Assembly: GCA_900550165.1 (NCBI GenBank)
Contig: URQY01000001.1
Coordinates: 79,556-143,555, forward strand
DNA length: 64,000 nucleotides
Source of the DNA: an uncultured Eubacteriales bacterium
GTDB taxonomy: Bacteria > Bacillota > Clostridia > Oscillospirales > Oscillospiraceae
Reading direction: 5' to 3'
Within the stretch, counting starts at the first letter, position 1. Every line of letters starts with the position of its first letter. Below, in pieces: positions 16,615 to 22,847 of the stretch. Under the pieces are notes generated by a model, which did no database searches, was not told the DNA's origin, and saw only the letters and a program-made list of their open reading frames with translations. Position numbers and translations under genes: made by a program.

Positions 16615-16746
16615 ATGCTGGTACGTCTGTATGCAGGCGAGATCATCATGGGCCGCATCACCGAGGACAACGTCCCCGCGAAGCTGAAGGCCCGCGTGCA
16701 CAAGTATCTCGTCGACATGGGCTACTTCGACGACGTCGAGGAGTAA
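16615..16746 (+). CDS. Small phage protein, CD1375/XkdX-like (second copy)
   Basis: A 43-residue protein from ATG 16615, which has AAAGGAGG at ideal spacing. LVRLYAGEIIMGRITEDNVPAKLKARV repeats the plan of the neighbour at 16394. A longer version from ATG 16555, overlapping the preceding stop, would add 20 hydrophobic residues. It is the last gene before a strong terminator, so it closes the tail transcript. Confidence 0.55.
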   Translation: MLVRLYAGEIIMGRITEDNVPAKLKARVHKYLVDMGYFDDVEE

Positions 16747-16758
16747 GCCCAACAACAA

Positions 16759-16790
16759 GGAGGGCCGCGTCCTGCGGCCCTCCGGCTTTT
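16759..16790 (+). terminator. Rho-independent terminator after tail/DGR module
   Basis: Perfect 10-bp stem GGAGGGCCGC/GCGGCCCTCC with a 5-base loop, followed by GGCTTTT. It separates the tail-DGR transcript from the lysis genes. Confidence 0.85.
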
Positions 16791-16803
16791 ATGAGGTGAC
16801 ACA

Positions 16804-17169
16804 ATGATCGAAATCAACATCGGCGCGCTCGTCGTCCTTCTGGGGATCCCGACGGCCGTGACCGGCTTCTGCTTCTGGATGCTCGAGCACAGGATCCAGA
16901 AGCGCGAGAAGCAAAAGGAGGCCGAGGAGGCCAAACGACAGAAAGAGGCAGCGGCCCGAGAGCGTGCCCGTGAAGATCTCCAGATCATCACCATTCAGGG
17001 CACGTCGGCAGCCATCGCCCTCGGCGAGGCGACGGCCCGGGCCGTGCAGCGCATCCCTGACGCACATTGTAACGGGGATATGCACGCGGCCCTCGACTAC
17101 GCTGCCAAAATCAAACACGCGCAGAAGGACTTCCTCACCAGTCAGGGGATCCACGCGATCATCGACTAA
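16804..17169 (+). CDS. Phage membrane-anchored coiled-coil protein (lysis module)
   Basis: A 121-residue protein with one N-terminal membrane segment (residues about 6-26, GALVVLLGIPTAVTGFCFW) followed by a charged Lys/Glu coiled coil (about 30-55) and a helical C-terminal domain. ATG 16804 follows GAGGTGACACA. It is the first gene of the lysis transcript; similar small membrane proteins precede holins in Clostridial phages. Function unknown, possibly a holin partner or spanin-like helper. Confidence 0.65.
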   Translation: MIEINIGALVVLLGIPTAVTGFCFWMLEHRIQKREKQKEAEEAKRQKEAAARERAREDLQIITIQGTSAAIALGEATARAVQRIPDAHCNGDMHAALDYAAKIKHAQKDFLTSQGIHAIID

Positions 17170-17182
17170 GGAGGTGAGCAGC

Positions 17183-17491
17183 ATGGCCGCAAAGAAGCGC
17201 CGGCGCAAGCGTAAAAAGAAGATCGAGGCGAGCAAAAAGCTCGCATACTGGGCGGCCAGCGTGGCAACGCTCAGCGCGGCCAGCTCTCTGCTGCTCTCTG
17301 CCTTCGGGCGCGACCCGGTCGGTGAGCTGACCGGCACCATCTTCACCGCCTGCGTCGGCTATCTAATCACATACGCCGGCAAGAGCCTCGGCGAGAAAAT
17401 CAGCCGAAACCGCCACGGGCTCGACGCCGACGGCAACCCGCTCCCGGATCCGTCCGGGGACACTCTCAACAATGAGGAGGCAAAAGGATGA
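17183..17491 (+). CDS. Phage small membrane protein, possible holin-associated
   Basis: A 102-residue protein with AAGGAGGTGAGCAGC before ATG 17183. It opens with a strongly basic run (KKRRRKRKKK), then two hydrophobic segments (about 22-42 and 50-68), and ends with a hydrophilic tail. The layout is that of a small two-pass inner membrane protein. It overlaps the holin start by four bases. A role in holin timing is inferred from position. Confidence 0.6.
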   Translation: MAAKKRRRKRKKKIEASKKLAYWAASVATLSAASSLLLSAFGRDPVGELTGTIFTACVGYLITYAGKSLGEKISRNRHGLDADGNPLPDPSGDTLNNEEAKG

Positions 17492-17802
17492 ACACCATCG
17501 ACATCACACCCATCGTCAACGCAGCCCTCGCCCTGATCGGCGCCGGCGTCAGCGTTTTCCTGATCCCGTGGCTGAAGAAGCAGACCACCGAGGCGCAGCG
17601 CAAGGAGCTGACCGCGTGGGTAAAGATCGGCGTCGCTGCCGCTGAGCAGCTCTACGTCGGACAGGGCCGCGGCGAGGAGAAGAAGCAGTACGTCCTCGAC
17701 TTCCTGAAGCAGAAGGGCTTCAAGGTCGACGAGGAAAGCGTCGTCAACGCGATCGAGGCAATCGTCAAGCAGCTCAACACTGAGGGCCTGACCATCGAAT
17801 AA
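17488..17802 (+). CDS. Phage holin, LLH family
   Basis: A 104-residue protein that overlaps the preceding stop (ATGA). One N-terminal membrane segment (residues about 8-28, ALALIGAGVSVFLIPWL) is followed by an amphipathic helical region with VKIGVAAAEQLY and KKQYVLDFLKQKGF, the hallmark layout of LLH-type (superfamily 6) holins. It would open the membrane for the endolysin encoded downstream. A terminator follows. Confidence 0.85.
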   Translation: MNTIDITPIVNAALALIGAGVSVFLIPWLKKQTTEAQRKELTAWVKIGVAAAEQLYVGQGRGEEKKQYVLDFLKQKGFKVDEESVVNAIEAIVKQLNTEGLTIE

Positions 17803-17808
17803 CGGAGA

Positions 17809-17835
17809 GGGCGGGCTCCGGCCCGCCCTTTTCTT
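17809..17835 (+). terminator. Terminator after holin
   Basis: An 8-bp GGGCGGGC/GCCCGCCC stem with loop TCCG, then TTTTCTT. It lies between holin and endolysin, so the endolysin may depend on read-through or a separate start signal. Confidence 0.85.
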
Positions 17836-17856
17836 GCTTGTAAAGGAGGCAAACCC

Positions 17857-17961
17857 ATGAAAAACCAGAACACCGACGACATCAAGCTGAAGCCCGGCGA
17901 GACCGTCACAGACGAGACTCTCGACGAGCTGACCGGCGGGAAAGGAGACGACAATGAGTAA
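17857..17961 (+). CDS. Tiny acidic peptide with GG motif upstream of endolysin
   Basis: A 34-residue ORF with AAAGGAGG 7 bases before ATG 17857. The sequence is acidic and ends with TLDELTGGKGDDNE, which looks like the ELxxxGG end of double-glycine leader peptides, but no recognisable core follows. Its stop overlaps the endolysin ATG at 17954 by 8 bases, so it may just couple translation. Function unknown. Confidence 0.55.
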   Translation: MKNQNTDDIKLKPGETVTDETLDELTGGKGDDNE

Positions 17962-18958
17962 CAGCCCTCTGGTGGTCTACACCAAGCTCAGCCCGAACCA
18001 CTCGGGCAAGCGCACCAAGAAGATCGACACCATCACGATCCACTGTATGGCCGGCAACTGCTCCGTCGAAACCTGCGGCAACCTGTTCGCCAACTCTGCG
18101 CGGCAGGCGTCCAGCAACTACGGCATCGGCACCGACGGCCGGATCGCCCTGTACGTCGACGAGGCAAACCGCTCGTGGTGCACCTCGTCCAACGCCAACG
18201 ACCAGCGGGCCGTCACCATCGAAGTCGCCAACAACGGCGGCGCGCCTGACTGGCCCGTCTCCGCGAAGGCATACGCCGCGCTGCTGGATCTCGTGACCGA
18301 CATCTGCAAGCGCAACGGCATCAAGCGCCTCGTCTGGTCGACCAGCAAAAACGACCGCGTGAACCACCTGAACGGCTGCAACATGACCGTGCACAGGGAC
18401 TACGCGAATAAGAGCTGCCCGGGCGACTACCTCTACAACCGCCACGGCCAGATCGCGGCCGAGGTCAACAAGCGCCTCGGCATCACGGACGCAGGCGGCA
18501 GCACCGGCGGACAGACCTCCGGCAACACCGAGACCGGCCTGAAGGTCGGCGACGTGGTCGACTTCAAGGGCACGCAGCACTACACCAGCGCGGCGGCCAA
18601 GGACGCCAAGACCTGCAAGCCCGGCAAGGCCACCATCACGGCCGTCGCGGCCGGCAAGGCGCACCCGTACCACCTGAAGGCAATCAGCGGCGGCGGCTCC
18701 ACCGTTTACGGCTGGGTAAACGCTGCGGACATCTCGACCGGCAGCACCGGCACGGCCACGAGCTACCGCGTGCGGACGACGGCCGATGTGCTGAACATCC
18801 GCAAGGGCCCCGGCACCAACTACGGCGTCGCCGGCCAGATCAAGGGCAAGGGCATCTACACCATCGTCGCCGAAGCCGCAGGCCCCGGCGCGACCAAGTG
18901 GGGCAAGCTCAAGAGCGGCGCGGGCTGGATCTCTCTGGACTACGTCACGAAACTCTAA
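17954..18958 (+). CDS. Endolysin: N-acetylmuramoyl-L-alanine amidase with SH3 domains
   Basis: A 334-residue endolysin. Residues about 1-165 are an amidase_2 (type 2) domain with zinc ligands H30 (TIHCM), H147 (TVHRDY) and C155 (SCPGDY) and the conserved E90. Residues about 185-255 form a first wall-binding beta domain and about 270-334 an SH3b domain (VLNIRKGPGTNY). It cleaves the amide between MurNAc and L-Ala. No signal peptide, so it relies on the holin. AAAGGAG precedes ATG 17954. Confidence 0.95.
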   Translation: MSNSPLVVYTKLSPNHSGKRTKKIDTITIHCMAGNCSVETCGNLFANSARQASSNYGIGTDGRIALYVDEANRSWCTSSNANDQRAVTIEVANNGGAPDWPVSAKAYAALLDLVTDICKRNGIKRLVWSTSKNDRVNHLNGCNMTVHRDYANKSCPGDYLYNRHGQIAAEVNKRLGITDAGGSTGGQTSGNTETGLKVGDVVDFKGTQHYTSAAAKDAKTCKPGKATITAVAAGKAHPYHLKAISGGGSTVYGWVNAADISTGSTGTATSYRVRTTADVLNIRKGPGTNYGVAGQIKGKGIYTIVAEAAGPGATKWGKLKSGAGWISLDYVTKL

Positions 18959-18979
18959 AACCACATAGAAAAGCAGAAA

Positions 18980-19009
18980 CCCGCCCGGAGATCCCGGGCG
19001 GGCTTTTTC
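18980..19009 (+). terminator. Terminator after endolysin
   Basis: A 9-bp stem CCCGCCCGG/CCGGGCGGG with a 5-base loop, then CTTTTTCT. It ends the late transcript right before a convergent gene. Confidence 0.88.
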
Positions 19010-19023
19010 TGTTATGTGGGGCT

Positions 19024-19527
19024 TTACTCCTCAGCGTCAGGATCCGGCACTTCACCGGCAGCCTCGAGCTCGGCCTCTGTGGGCTGGAACCGCAGCACAC
19101 GGCCCTCGGAGTCATAGAAACCGCCGAGCAGGATGGTGAAAATATCGACCAGCCAGCCGATCCCGCAGGCCCCGGCCGTCAGCAGCCAGATGACGCCTGT
19201 GCCGGTTTTCCCGACATAGAACCGATGGACACCGAAGAAGCCGAGGAAGATGCACAGCAGCAGCGCCACCGTCTTGCTTTTCGGCGACGTCGGCCTCTGC
19301 GCTGCGGGGATGCTGACCGCGCCCTGCTGCGCGCCGGACTTCCCGCCGGAGCTCGTCGTATAAGACAAGCCCGTCCCGGGGATCCCGACGGTCGTGTGAC
19401 TTTTTCCCGTCGTGCTGATCGTGTGCTTCAGGCCCTTCGGGCCGAAGCTGACGCTCGCGCTTTTCTTGTTAAGGTTTACCCGGACACCCGGGGCAATTTT
19501 GAAACTACGTCTGAACCGTGCACCCAT
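19024..19527 (-). CDS. DUF4236 / TM2 domain membrane protein (prophage cargo gene)
   Basis: A 167-residue protein on the opposite strand to the phage genes. Residues 1-58 match DUF4236 ([32 protein letters not shown]); residues about 85-140 are a TM2 domain with two membrane helices ([19 protein letters not shown] and [20 protein letters not shown]). The C-terminus is acidic. CAGGAGGT precedes ATG. Its orientation, own upstream region and terminator-flanked position are those of a lysogeny-expressed cargo (moron) gene. Function unknown; TM2 proteins sit in membranes. Confidence 0.85.
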   Translation of the reverse strand: MGARFRRSFKIAPGVRVNLNKKSASVSFGPKGLKHTISTTGKSHTTVGIPGTGLSYTTSSGGKSGAQQGAVSIPAAQRPTSPKSKTVALLLCIFLGFFGVHRFYVGKTGTGVIWLLTAGACGIGWLVDIFTILLGGFYDSEGRVLRFQPTEAELEAAGEVPDPDAEE

Positions 19528-19645
19528 GCCGTTACCTCCTGTTTGCGTTTTTTAGTGTTTAGTCATCTTTGGCATAATATTACCATGCCAAAACTGGTAA
19601 AGTCAATATTGCATAGTCATCTTTAGGATAAAAGGAGGCGAGGGC
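19528..19645. promoter_or_regulatory. Divergent control region between TM2 gene and repressor-like gene
   Basis: AT-rich gap with an 11-base direct repeat TAGTCATCTTT at 19560-19570 and 19614-19624, and inverted arms TTACCA/TGGTAA (19580-19600) and GGCAT/ATGCC (19571-19589) between them. On the minus strand TTGACT with an 18-base spacer and TAATAT could start the TM2 gene. These are likely operator sites for a phage repressor; the binding is inferred. Confidence 0.5.
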
Positions 19646-19889
19646 GTCGAAAATCTACAAACCAGACGGCAGGTGCAACATCTCCGGGGAGCGAGTCAAA
19701 GAGGAACGGCTGCGGGCTGGTCTATCACAGGAACAGCTCGCCTACAAGCTCCAGATCATCGGACTGGACGTCACCCAGAAGGTCATCAGTCGCATCGAGA
19801 ACGGCAGCAGAGTCGTCGCTGACTACGAGCTGGACTATCTGGCGACCGCCCTCGGCACCACGATCAACCACCTGCTCGGGAAAGAATGA
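19632..19889 (+). CDS. HTH (XRE-type) repressor-like protein, no standard start codon
   Basis: An open frame ending in TGA 19887-19889 encodes a helix-turn-helix protein: ERVKEERLRAGLSQEQLAYK, then VISRIENGSRVVADYELDYL and ALGTTINHLLGKE. This is the classic XRE layout of phage and Firmicute regulators. A strong AAAGGAGG is at 19631-19638, but the frame (from the stop at 19629) contains no ATG, GTG or TTG before the domain. ATC at 19653 is the best-placed candidate. Either a non-standard start is used or the gene has a start mutation. Confidence 0.6.
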   Translation, partial: KEARASKIYKPDGRCNISGERVKEERLRAGLSQEQLAYKLQIIGLDVTQKVISRIENGSRVVADYELDYLATALGTTINHLLGKE

Positions 19890-19894
19890 GAAAA

Positions 19895-19925
19895 CCGCAC
19901 GGCAGCGACGCCGTGCGGCTTTTTT
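19895..19925 (+). terminator. Terminator after repressor-like gene
   Basis: A 9-bp stem CCGCACGGC/GCCGTGCGG, 6-base loop, then CTTTTTT. Confidence 0.88.
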
Positions 19926-19970
19926 ATGTGAAAAAACGCGGGAAAATGTTGAAAATCTGCCGAATTATGC

Positions 19971-19999
19971 TTGACATTATAGAGCAAATGCTCTATAAT
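19971..19999 (+). promoter_or_regulatory. Consensus sigma-A promoter with overlapping palindromic operator
   Basis: TTGACA (19971-19976), 17-base spacer and TATAAT (19994-19999): a perfect consensus. A 24-base palindrome with 11-bp arms (ATTATAGAGCA/TGCTCTATAAT, two-base centre) spans 19976-19999, touching -35 and covering -10. A dimeric repressor bound there would block the promoter, so this is probably the early lytic promoter controlled by the phage repressor. Confidence 0.8.
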
Positions 20000-20069
20000 A
20001 TAATCACAGGCAAGGGATAGCCGAGTACAGAAAGAAAGGAGAACAAAACCGCGGAAAGGAGGCAAAGCC

Positions 20070-20183
20070 GTGGATGCCGAGCAGATGAAAAAACTGCTCG
20101 AGCTGCTGGAACAGGCTCTAAAGTGTGAACAGGTTGCCACCATCACGATCACGATAAAGCCGAACCAAAAGCCCAAGCAGTAA
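20070..20183 (+). CDS. Small phage protein, first gene of early transcript
   Basis: A 37-residue ORF starting at GTG 20070 behind AAAGGAGG. The N-terminal half is an amphipathic helix (MKKLLELLEQALKCEQ), the rest is a short strand and Lys/Pro tail. It is the first gene after the consensus promoter at 19971. Function unknown; small size and position suggest a regulatory peptide. Confidence 0.55.
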   Translation: MDAEQMKKLLELLEQALKCEQVATITITIKPNQKPKQ

Positions 20184-20190
20184 GGTCGAA

Positions 20191-20228
20191 GGACGGCGGG
20201 AAAAATCCCGCCCGCCGTTCCTCTTTAT
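20191..20228 (+). terminator. Terminator after small early gene
   Basis: GGACGGCGGG pairs with CCCGCCGTTCC (one bulged base), followed by TCTTTATT. It probably attenuates or ends the short early transcript. Confidence 0.65.
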
Positions 20229-20270
20229 TATAACCACGAAACCACGGCGAAGTCAAGCGGGAGGAACAAC

Positions 20271-20534
20271 ATGGACATCTCGATCAAAGTGACCTATAAA
20301 AACGAGGGGCTGCAAAAGCTCCGCAAGGCGGCCGGCCTGTCTCAGTCTCAGCTCGCCGCACTGGCCGGGATCAAGGTGCAGGTGCTCCAGCAGTACGAGC
20401 GCGGCGCCCGGGACATCAACGGCGCGAAGCTGCCGACACTGCTGAAGATCTGCAACGCGCTGGAGTGCAGGCTGGCTGACATCATCACAGACGAGGAGAC
20501 GCTCGAGCTCCTGAAAAAGTACGAGGAACACTGA
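20271..20534 (+). CDS. XRE-family transcriptional regulator (Cro-like)
   Basis: An 87-residue single-domain HTH protein: LQKLRKAAGLSQSQLAALAG, then VQVLQQYERGARDI and KICNALECRLADII. The fold is that of XRE/Cro regulators. GCGGGAGG precedes ATG 20271. Together with the HTH frame at 19632 it would form a two-repressor switch; which one holds lysogeny cannot be decided from sequence. Confidence 0.85.
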   Translation: MDISIKVTYKNEGLQKLRKAAGLSQSQLAALAGIKVQVLQQYERGARDINGAKLPTLLKICNALECRLADIITDEETLELLKKYEEH

Positions 20535-20543
20535 CACACAGAA

Positions 20544-20575
20544 GGGGCGGCCGGCGGGCCGCCCCTTTTCTTTTA
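20544..20575 (+). terminator. Terminator between Cro-like gene and transposase
   Basis: A 9-bp stem GGGGCGGCC/GGCCGCCCC with loop GGCG, then TTTTCTTTT. It separates the regulator from the transposase. Confidence 0.88.
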
Positions 20576-20592
20576 TCACGGAGGGGAACACA

Positions 20593-21639
20593 ATGGGACA
20601 GCACTGGAGCCATCTGACGCCGACCAAGCGCATCCAGCTCGACGCCTTCATCCGCGCAGGAATGAAGCCGACGGACATCGCCAAGGAGCTCGGCGTACAT
20701 CATACGACCATCTACCGGGAGCTGAAGCGGTGCACCTATGAGCACCTCAACAGCGACTACACCACCGAGACCAGATACAACCCCGAAGGCGCACAGGCCC
20801 GCTATGAGGCTAACCTCCGCGCCAAGGGGCCGGAGCTGAAGATCGGCAACGACTACGAACTGGCCGACTACCTGATCGCCAAGATCCGCGACGAGAAGTA
20901 CAGCCCGGAGGCCGCGATCGGTGAGGCCGAGGTTAAGGGCTGGCCCTTCAAGACTCACATCTGCGCGAGCACCGCCTACAACTACATCCGCGGCGAGATC
21001 TTCGGCGACGAGCTGACCGTCTCCATGCTGCCGCAGCACGGCAAGCGCCACCAGCCGGAGCGCCCGGCCGGATCTATGCCGCGCAAGCCTGCGGGCCGGA
21101 GCATCGAGGAGCGGCCTGAGCACATCAACAACCGCAGCACCTTCGGACACTGGGAGATGGACAGCGTCGAAAGCTGCCAAGGCGTCAGCAACACCTACAT
21201 CGTGATGACCGAGCGGAAAACGCGCTGGGAGCTCATTATACCGTCGCCGGACAAGACGGCCGCCAGCGTCGTCGCTGCGATCGACGGGCTCGAGGCCAAG
21301 TACGGCGACCTGTTCCCGAAGGTATTCAGATCCATCACCTGCGACAACGGCTGCGAGTTTGCCGACGCTGCCGGGATTGAGCGAAGCGCAAGCGGCAAGG
21401 GCGCCCGCACCGAGGTCTACTACTGCCACCCCTACCGGCCGAGTGAGCGCGGATCCAACGAAAACCAAAACGGCCTAATCCGGCGGCACGTTCCGAAGGG
21501 CACCGACCTCAGTACAATCTCAGACGAGGAAACCAAGCGGATCGAGGCGTGGCTCAACAACTACCCGCGGAAAATGTTCGGTTATCTGTGCTCCGAGCAG
21601 CTTTTCCGCGAGGAAATGGCCCTCATTCTGGCCTCGTAA
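20593..21639 (+). CDS. IS30-family DDE transposase at prophage end
   Basis: A 348-residue IS30-type transposase. The N-terminal HTH (PTDIAKELGVHHTTIYREL) binds DNA ends. The catalytic triad is D190 (HWEMDSV), D251 (TCDNGCEF) and E290 (GSNENQNGLIRRHVPKG). It cuts and joins DNA. GGAGGGG precedes ATG 20593. No IS-type inverted repeats are visible around it, it has the same codon style and ribosome-site style as the phage genes, and it lies at the phage edge beside the repressors. It may therefore be the prophage's own integration enzyme rather than a passenger IS. The alternative is a degenerate IS insertion. Confidence 0.88.
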   Translation: MGQHWSHLTPTKRIQLDAFIRAGMKPTDIAKELGVHHTTIYRELKRCTYEHLNSDYTTETRYNPEGAQARYEANLRAKGPELKIGNDYELADYLIAKIRDEKYSPEAAIGEAEVKGWPFKTHICASTAYNYIRGEIFGDELTVSMLPQHGKRHQPERPAGSMPRKPAGRSIEERPEHINNRSTFGHWEMDSVESCQGVSNTYIVMTERKTRWELIIPSPDKTAASVVAAIDGLEAKYGDLFPKVFRSITCDNGCEFADAAGIERSASGKGARTEVYYCHPYRPSERGSNENQNGLIRRHVPKGTDLSTISDEETKRIEAWLNNYPRKMFGYLCSEQLFREEMALILAS

Positions 21640-21731
21640 AATTATTTTTGCTTTTTTGTGCATTTACTCTTGACAAACGGCTATTTTTGCGAAAAACGTC
21701 GATTTTTTTGCAAAAGAATGGCTATTTTTAG
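21640..21731. other. AT-rich repeat region at prophage right end
   Basis: A 92-base AT-rich stretch between the transposase stop and the ispA stop. It holds four copies of a short motif: TTATTTTTGC (21642), CTATTTTTGC (21681), GATTTTTTTGC (21701) and GGCTATTTTTAG (21720). It also contains TTGACA at 21670 without a good -10. The repeats could be transposase-binding sites marking the phage end; that is inference. Confidence 0.45.
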
Positions 21732-22619
21732 CTATTTGTCCCGCTCCTCGAGCACGCGGACGAGATGAACGAGAAAATCCGCGCCATCGAGCCCGCCGAG
21801 CGCTGCCGCGGCCTGCTCGCTGTGCTCGCGCACGAGCCTCTGGCAGCCGTCGAGACCGAGAAGATCCACAAACGTCGTCTTCCCCTCTTCCCTGTCCGAG
21901 CCGATAGGCTTTCCGAAGGTCTTCTCGTCGCCGATGACGTCGAGCATATCGTCGCGGATCTGGAAGGCGTAGCCGAAGTGATCGGCATAGCGCGCCGCCG
22001 CATCTCCCTGCGCCTGCGTGCCGCCTGCCGCGGCCACACCCATCCGGCACGCCGCGCGGATGAGCGCGCTCGTCTTGCGCAGATGGATCTCGTGCAACTC
22101 CTCCTCCGTGAGCGTCCGCCCCTCCCATTCAAGGTCGAGCTGCTGGCCGCCGCAGATGCCCTCGTGTCCCGCGGCATTTGCAAGGATCCTGCCGCACTCG
22201 AGCGCGCGAGCGGCAGAAAGCGGTGCGGAGAGCACCGTTTCAAAGGCAAGGGCCTGCAGAGCATCGCCCGCGAGCGTCGCCGTGCATTCGCCGAAGACTT
22301 TGTGGTTTGATGGCTTGCCGCGCCGCAGATCGTCGTTGTCCATCACGGGAAGATCGTCGTGGATGAGCGAATACGTGTGCAGCATTTCAACGCCGCAGGC
22401 CACGGGGAGCGCTTTTTCAGCGTCTCCGCCGCACACGCGGCAGAATTCCAGCACCAAAATGCCGCGCAGACGCTTGCCGCCCGCCGTCAGGCTGTAGCGC
22501 ATCGACTCAACAAGCTGATGGTAGCGGGCGTTCATCGCGGGCAAAAGGCAGGAATCGAGATAGGCGTCGATCTTTTTCTTATCCTCCGTCATGCGGGCGG
22601 AAAACAGCTTTTCCTCCAT
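21732..22619 (-). CDS. ispA: Farnesyl/geranyl diphosphate synthase
   Basis: A 295-residue short-chain polyprenyl synthase that condenses isopentenyl diphosphate with allylic diphosphates to give geranyl/farnesyl diphosphate. Both Asp-rich metal motifs are present: DDLPVMD at 88-94 and DDMLD at 223-227. The GGKR near residue 47-50 is also conserved. It follows xseB closely, as in many Firmicutes, where the isoprenoid genes continue with dxs; here the prophage lies beyond its 3' end. Confidence 0.95.
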   Translation of the reverse strand: MEEKLFSARMTEDKKKIDAYLDSCLLPAMNARYHQLVESMRYSLTAGGKRLRGILVLEFCRVCGGDAEKALPVACGVEMLHTYSLIHDDLPVMDNDDLRRGKPSNHKVFGECTATLAGDALQALAFETVLSAPLSAARALECGRILANAAGHEGICGGQQLDLEWEGRTLTEEELHEIHLRKTSALIRAACRMGVAAAGGTQAQGDAAARYADHFGYAFQIRDDMLDVIGDEKTFGKPIGSDREEGKTTFVDLLGLDGCQRLVREHSEQAAAALGGLDGADFLVHLVRVLEERDK

Positions 22620-22622
22620 CCC

Positions 22623-22847
22623 TTATTCCTCCGAAGCAAACGGGCTCTCGACCGGCGCGCCGTCCGCGCCCTTGGAAAGCTTTATGACCTTCTGCTCGGC
22701 CTTGTCGAGCATCGCGCCGCAGTCGCTCACCAGCTTGCTGCCCTCTTCAAAGAGCTTGAGCGACTCGGCAAGCTTCGCGTCGCCCTTTTCGAGCGCCGCT
22801 ACGATCTCCTCGAGCCGCGCGAGGTTATCCTCAAATGTTTTTGCCAT
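22623..22847 (-). CDS. xseB: Exodeoxyribonuclease VII small subunit
   Basis: A 74-residue helical protein (FEDNLARLEEIVAALEKGD ... SLKLFEEGSKLV), the standard XseB pattern. It joins XseA in the nuclease that degrades single-stranded DNA from both ends. It overlaps the xseA 3' end by 17 bases and lies 3 bases before ispA. Confidence 0.95.
   Translation of the reverse strand: MAKTFEDNLARLEEIVAALEKGDAKLAESLKLFEEGSKLVSDCGAMLDKAEQKVIKLSKGADGAPVESPFASEE

Larger units (their letters stand above)
1..21731. mobile_element. Prophage (right-hand part), contractile-tailed, with DGR
   Basis: The stretch holds ordered tail, baseplate, fibre, DGR, lysis and lysogeny-control genes, nearly all on the plus strand and tightly packed, each with a strong GGAGG-type ribosome site. 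The host gene ispA begins (as its 3' end) at 21732. The left end, head and packaging genes are outside the window. The gene set follows P2/PBSX-like myophage order. No phage integrase is visible; the last gene is an IS30-type transposase. The exact right end between 21640 and 21731 is inferred. Confidence 0.93.

Noticed and set aside
21670..21698. Promoter at the prophage end beginning with TTGACA
   Set aside because: No acceptable -10 box at 16-18 bases; the sequence there is AAAACG-like.
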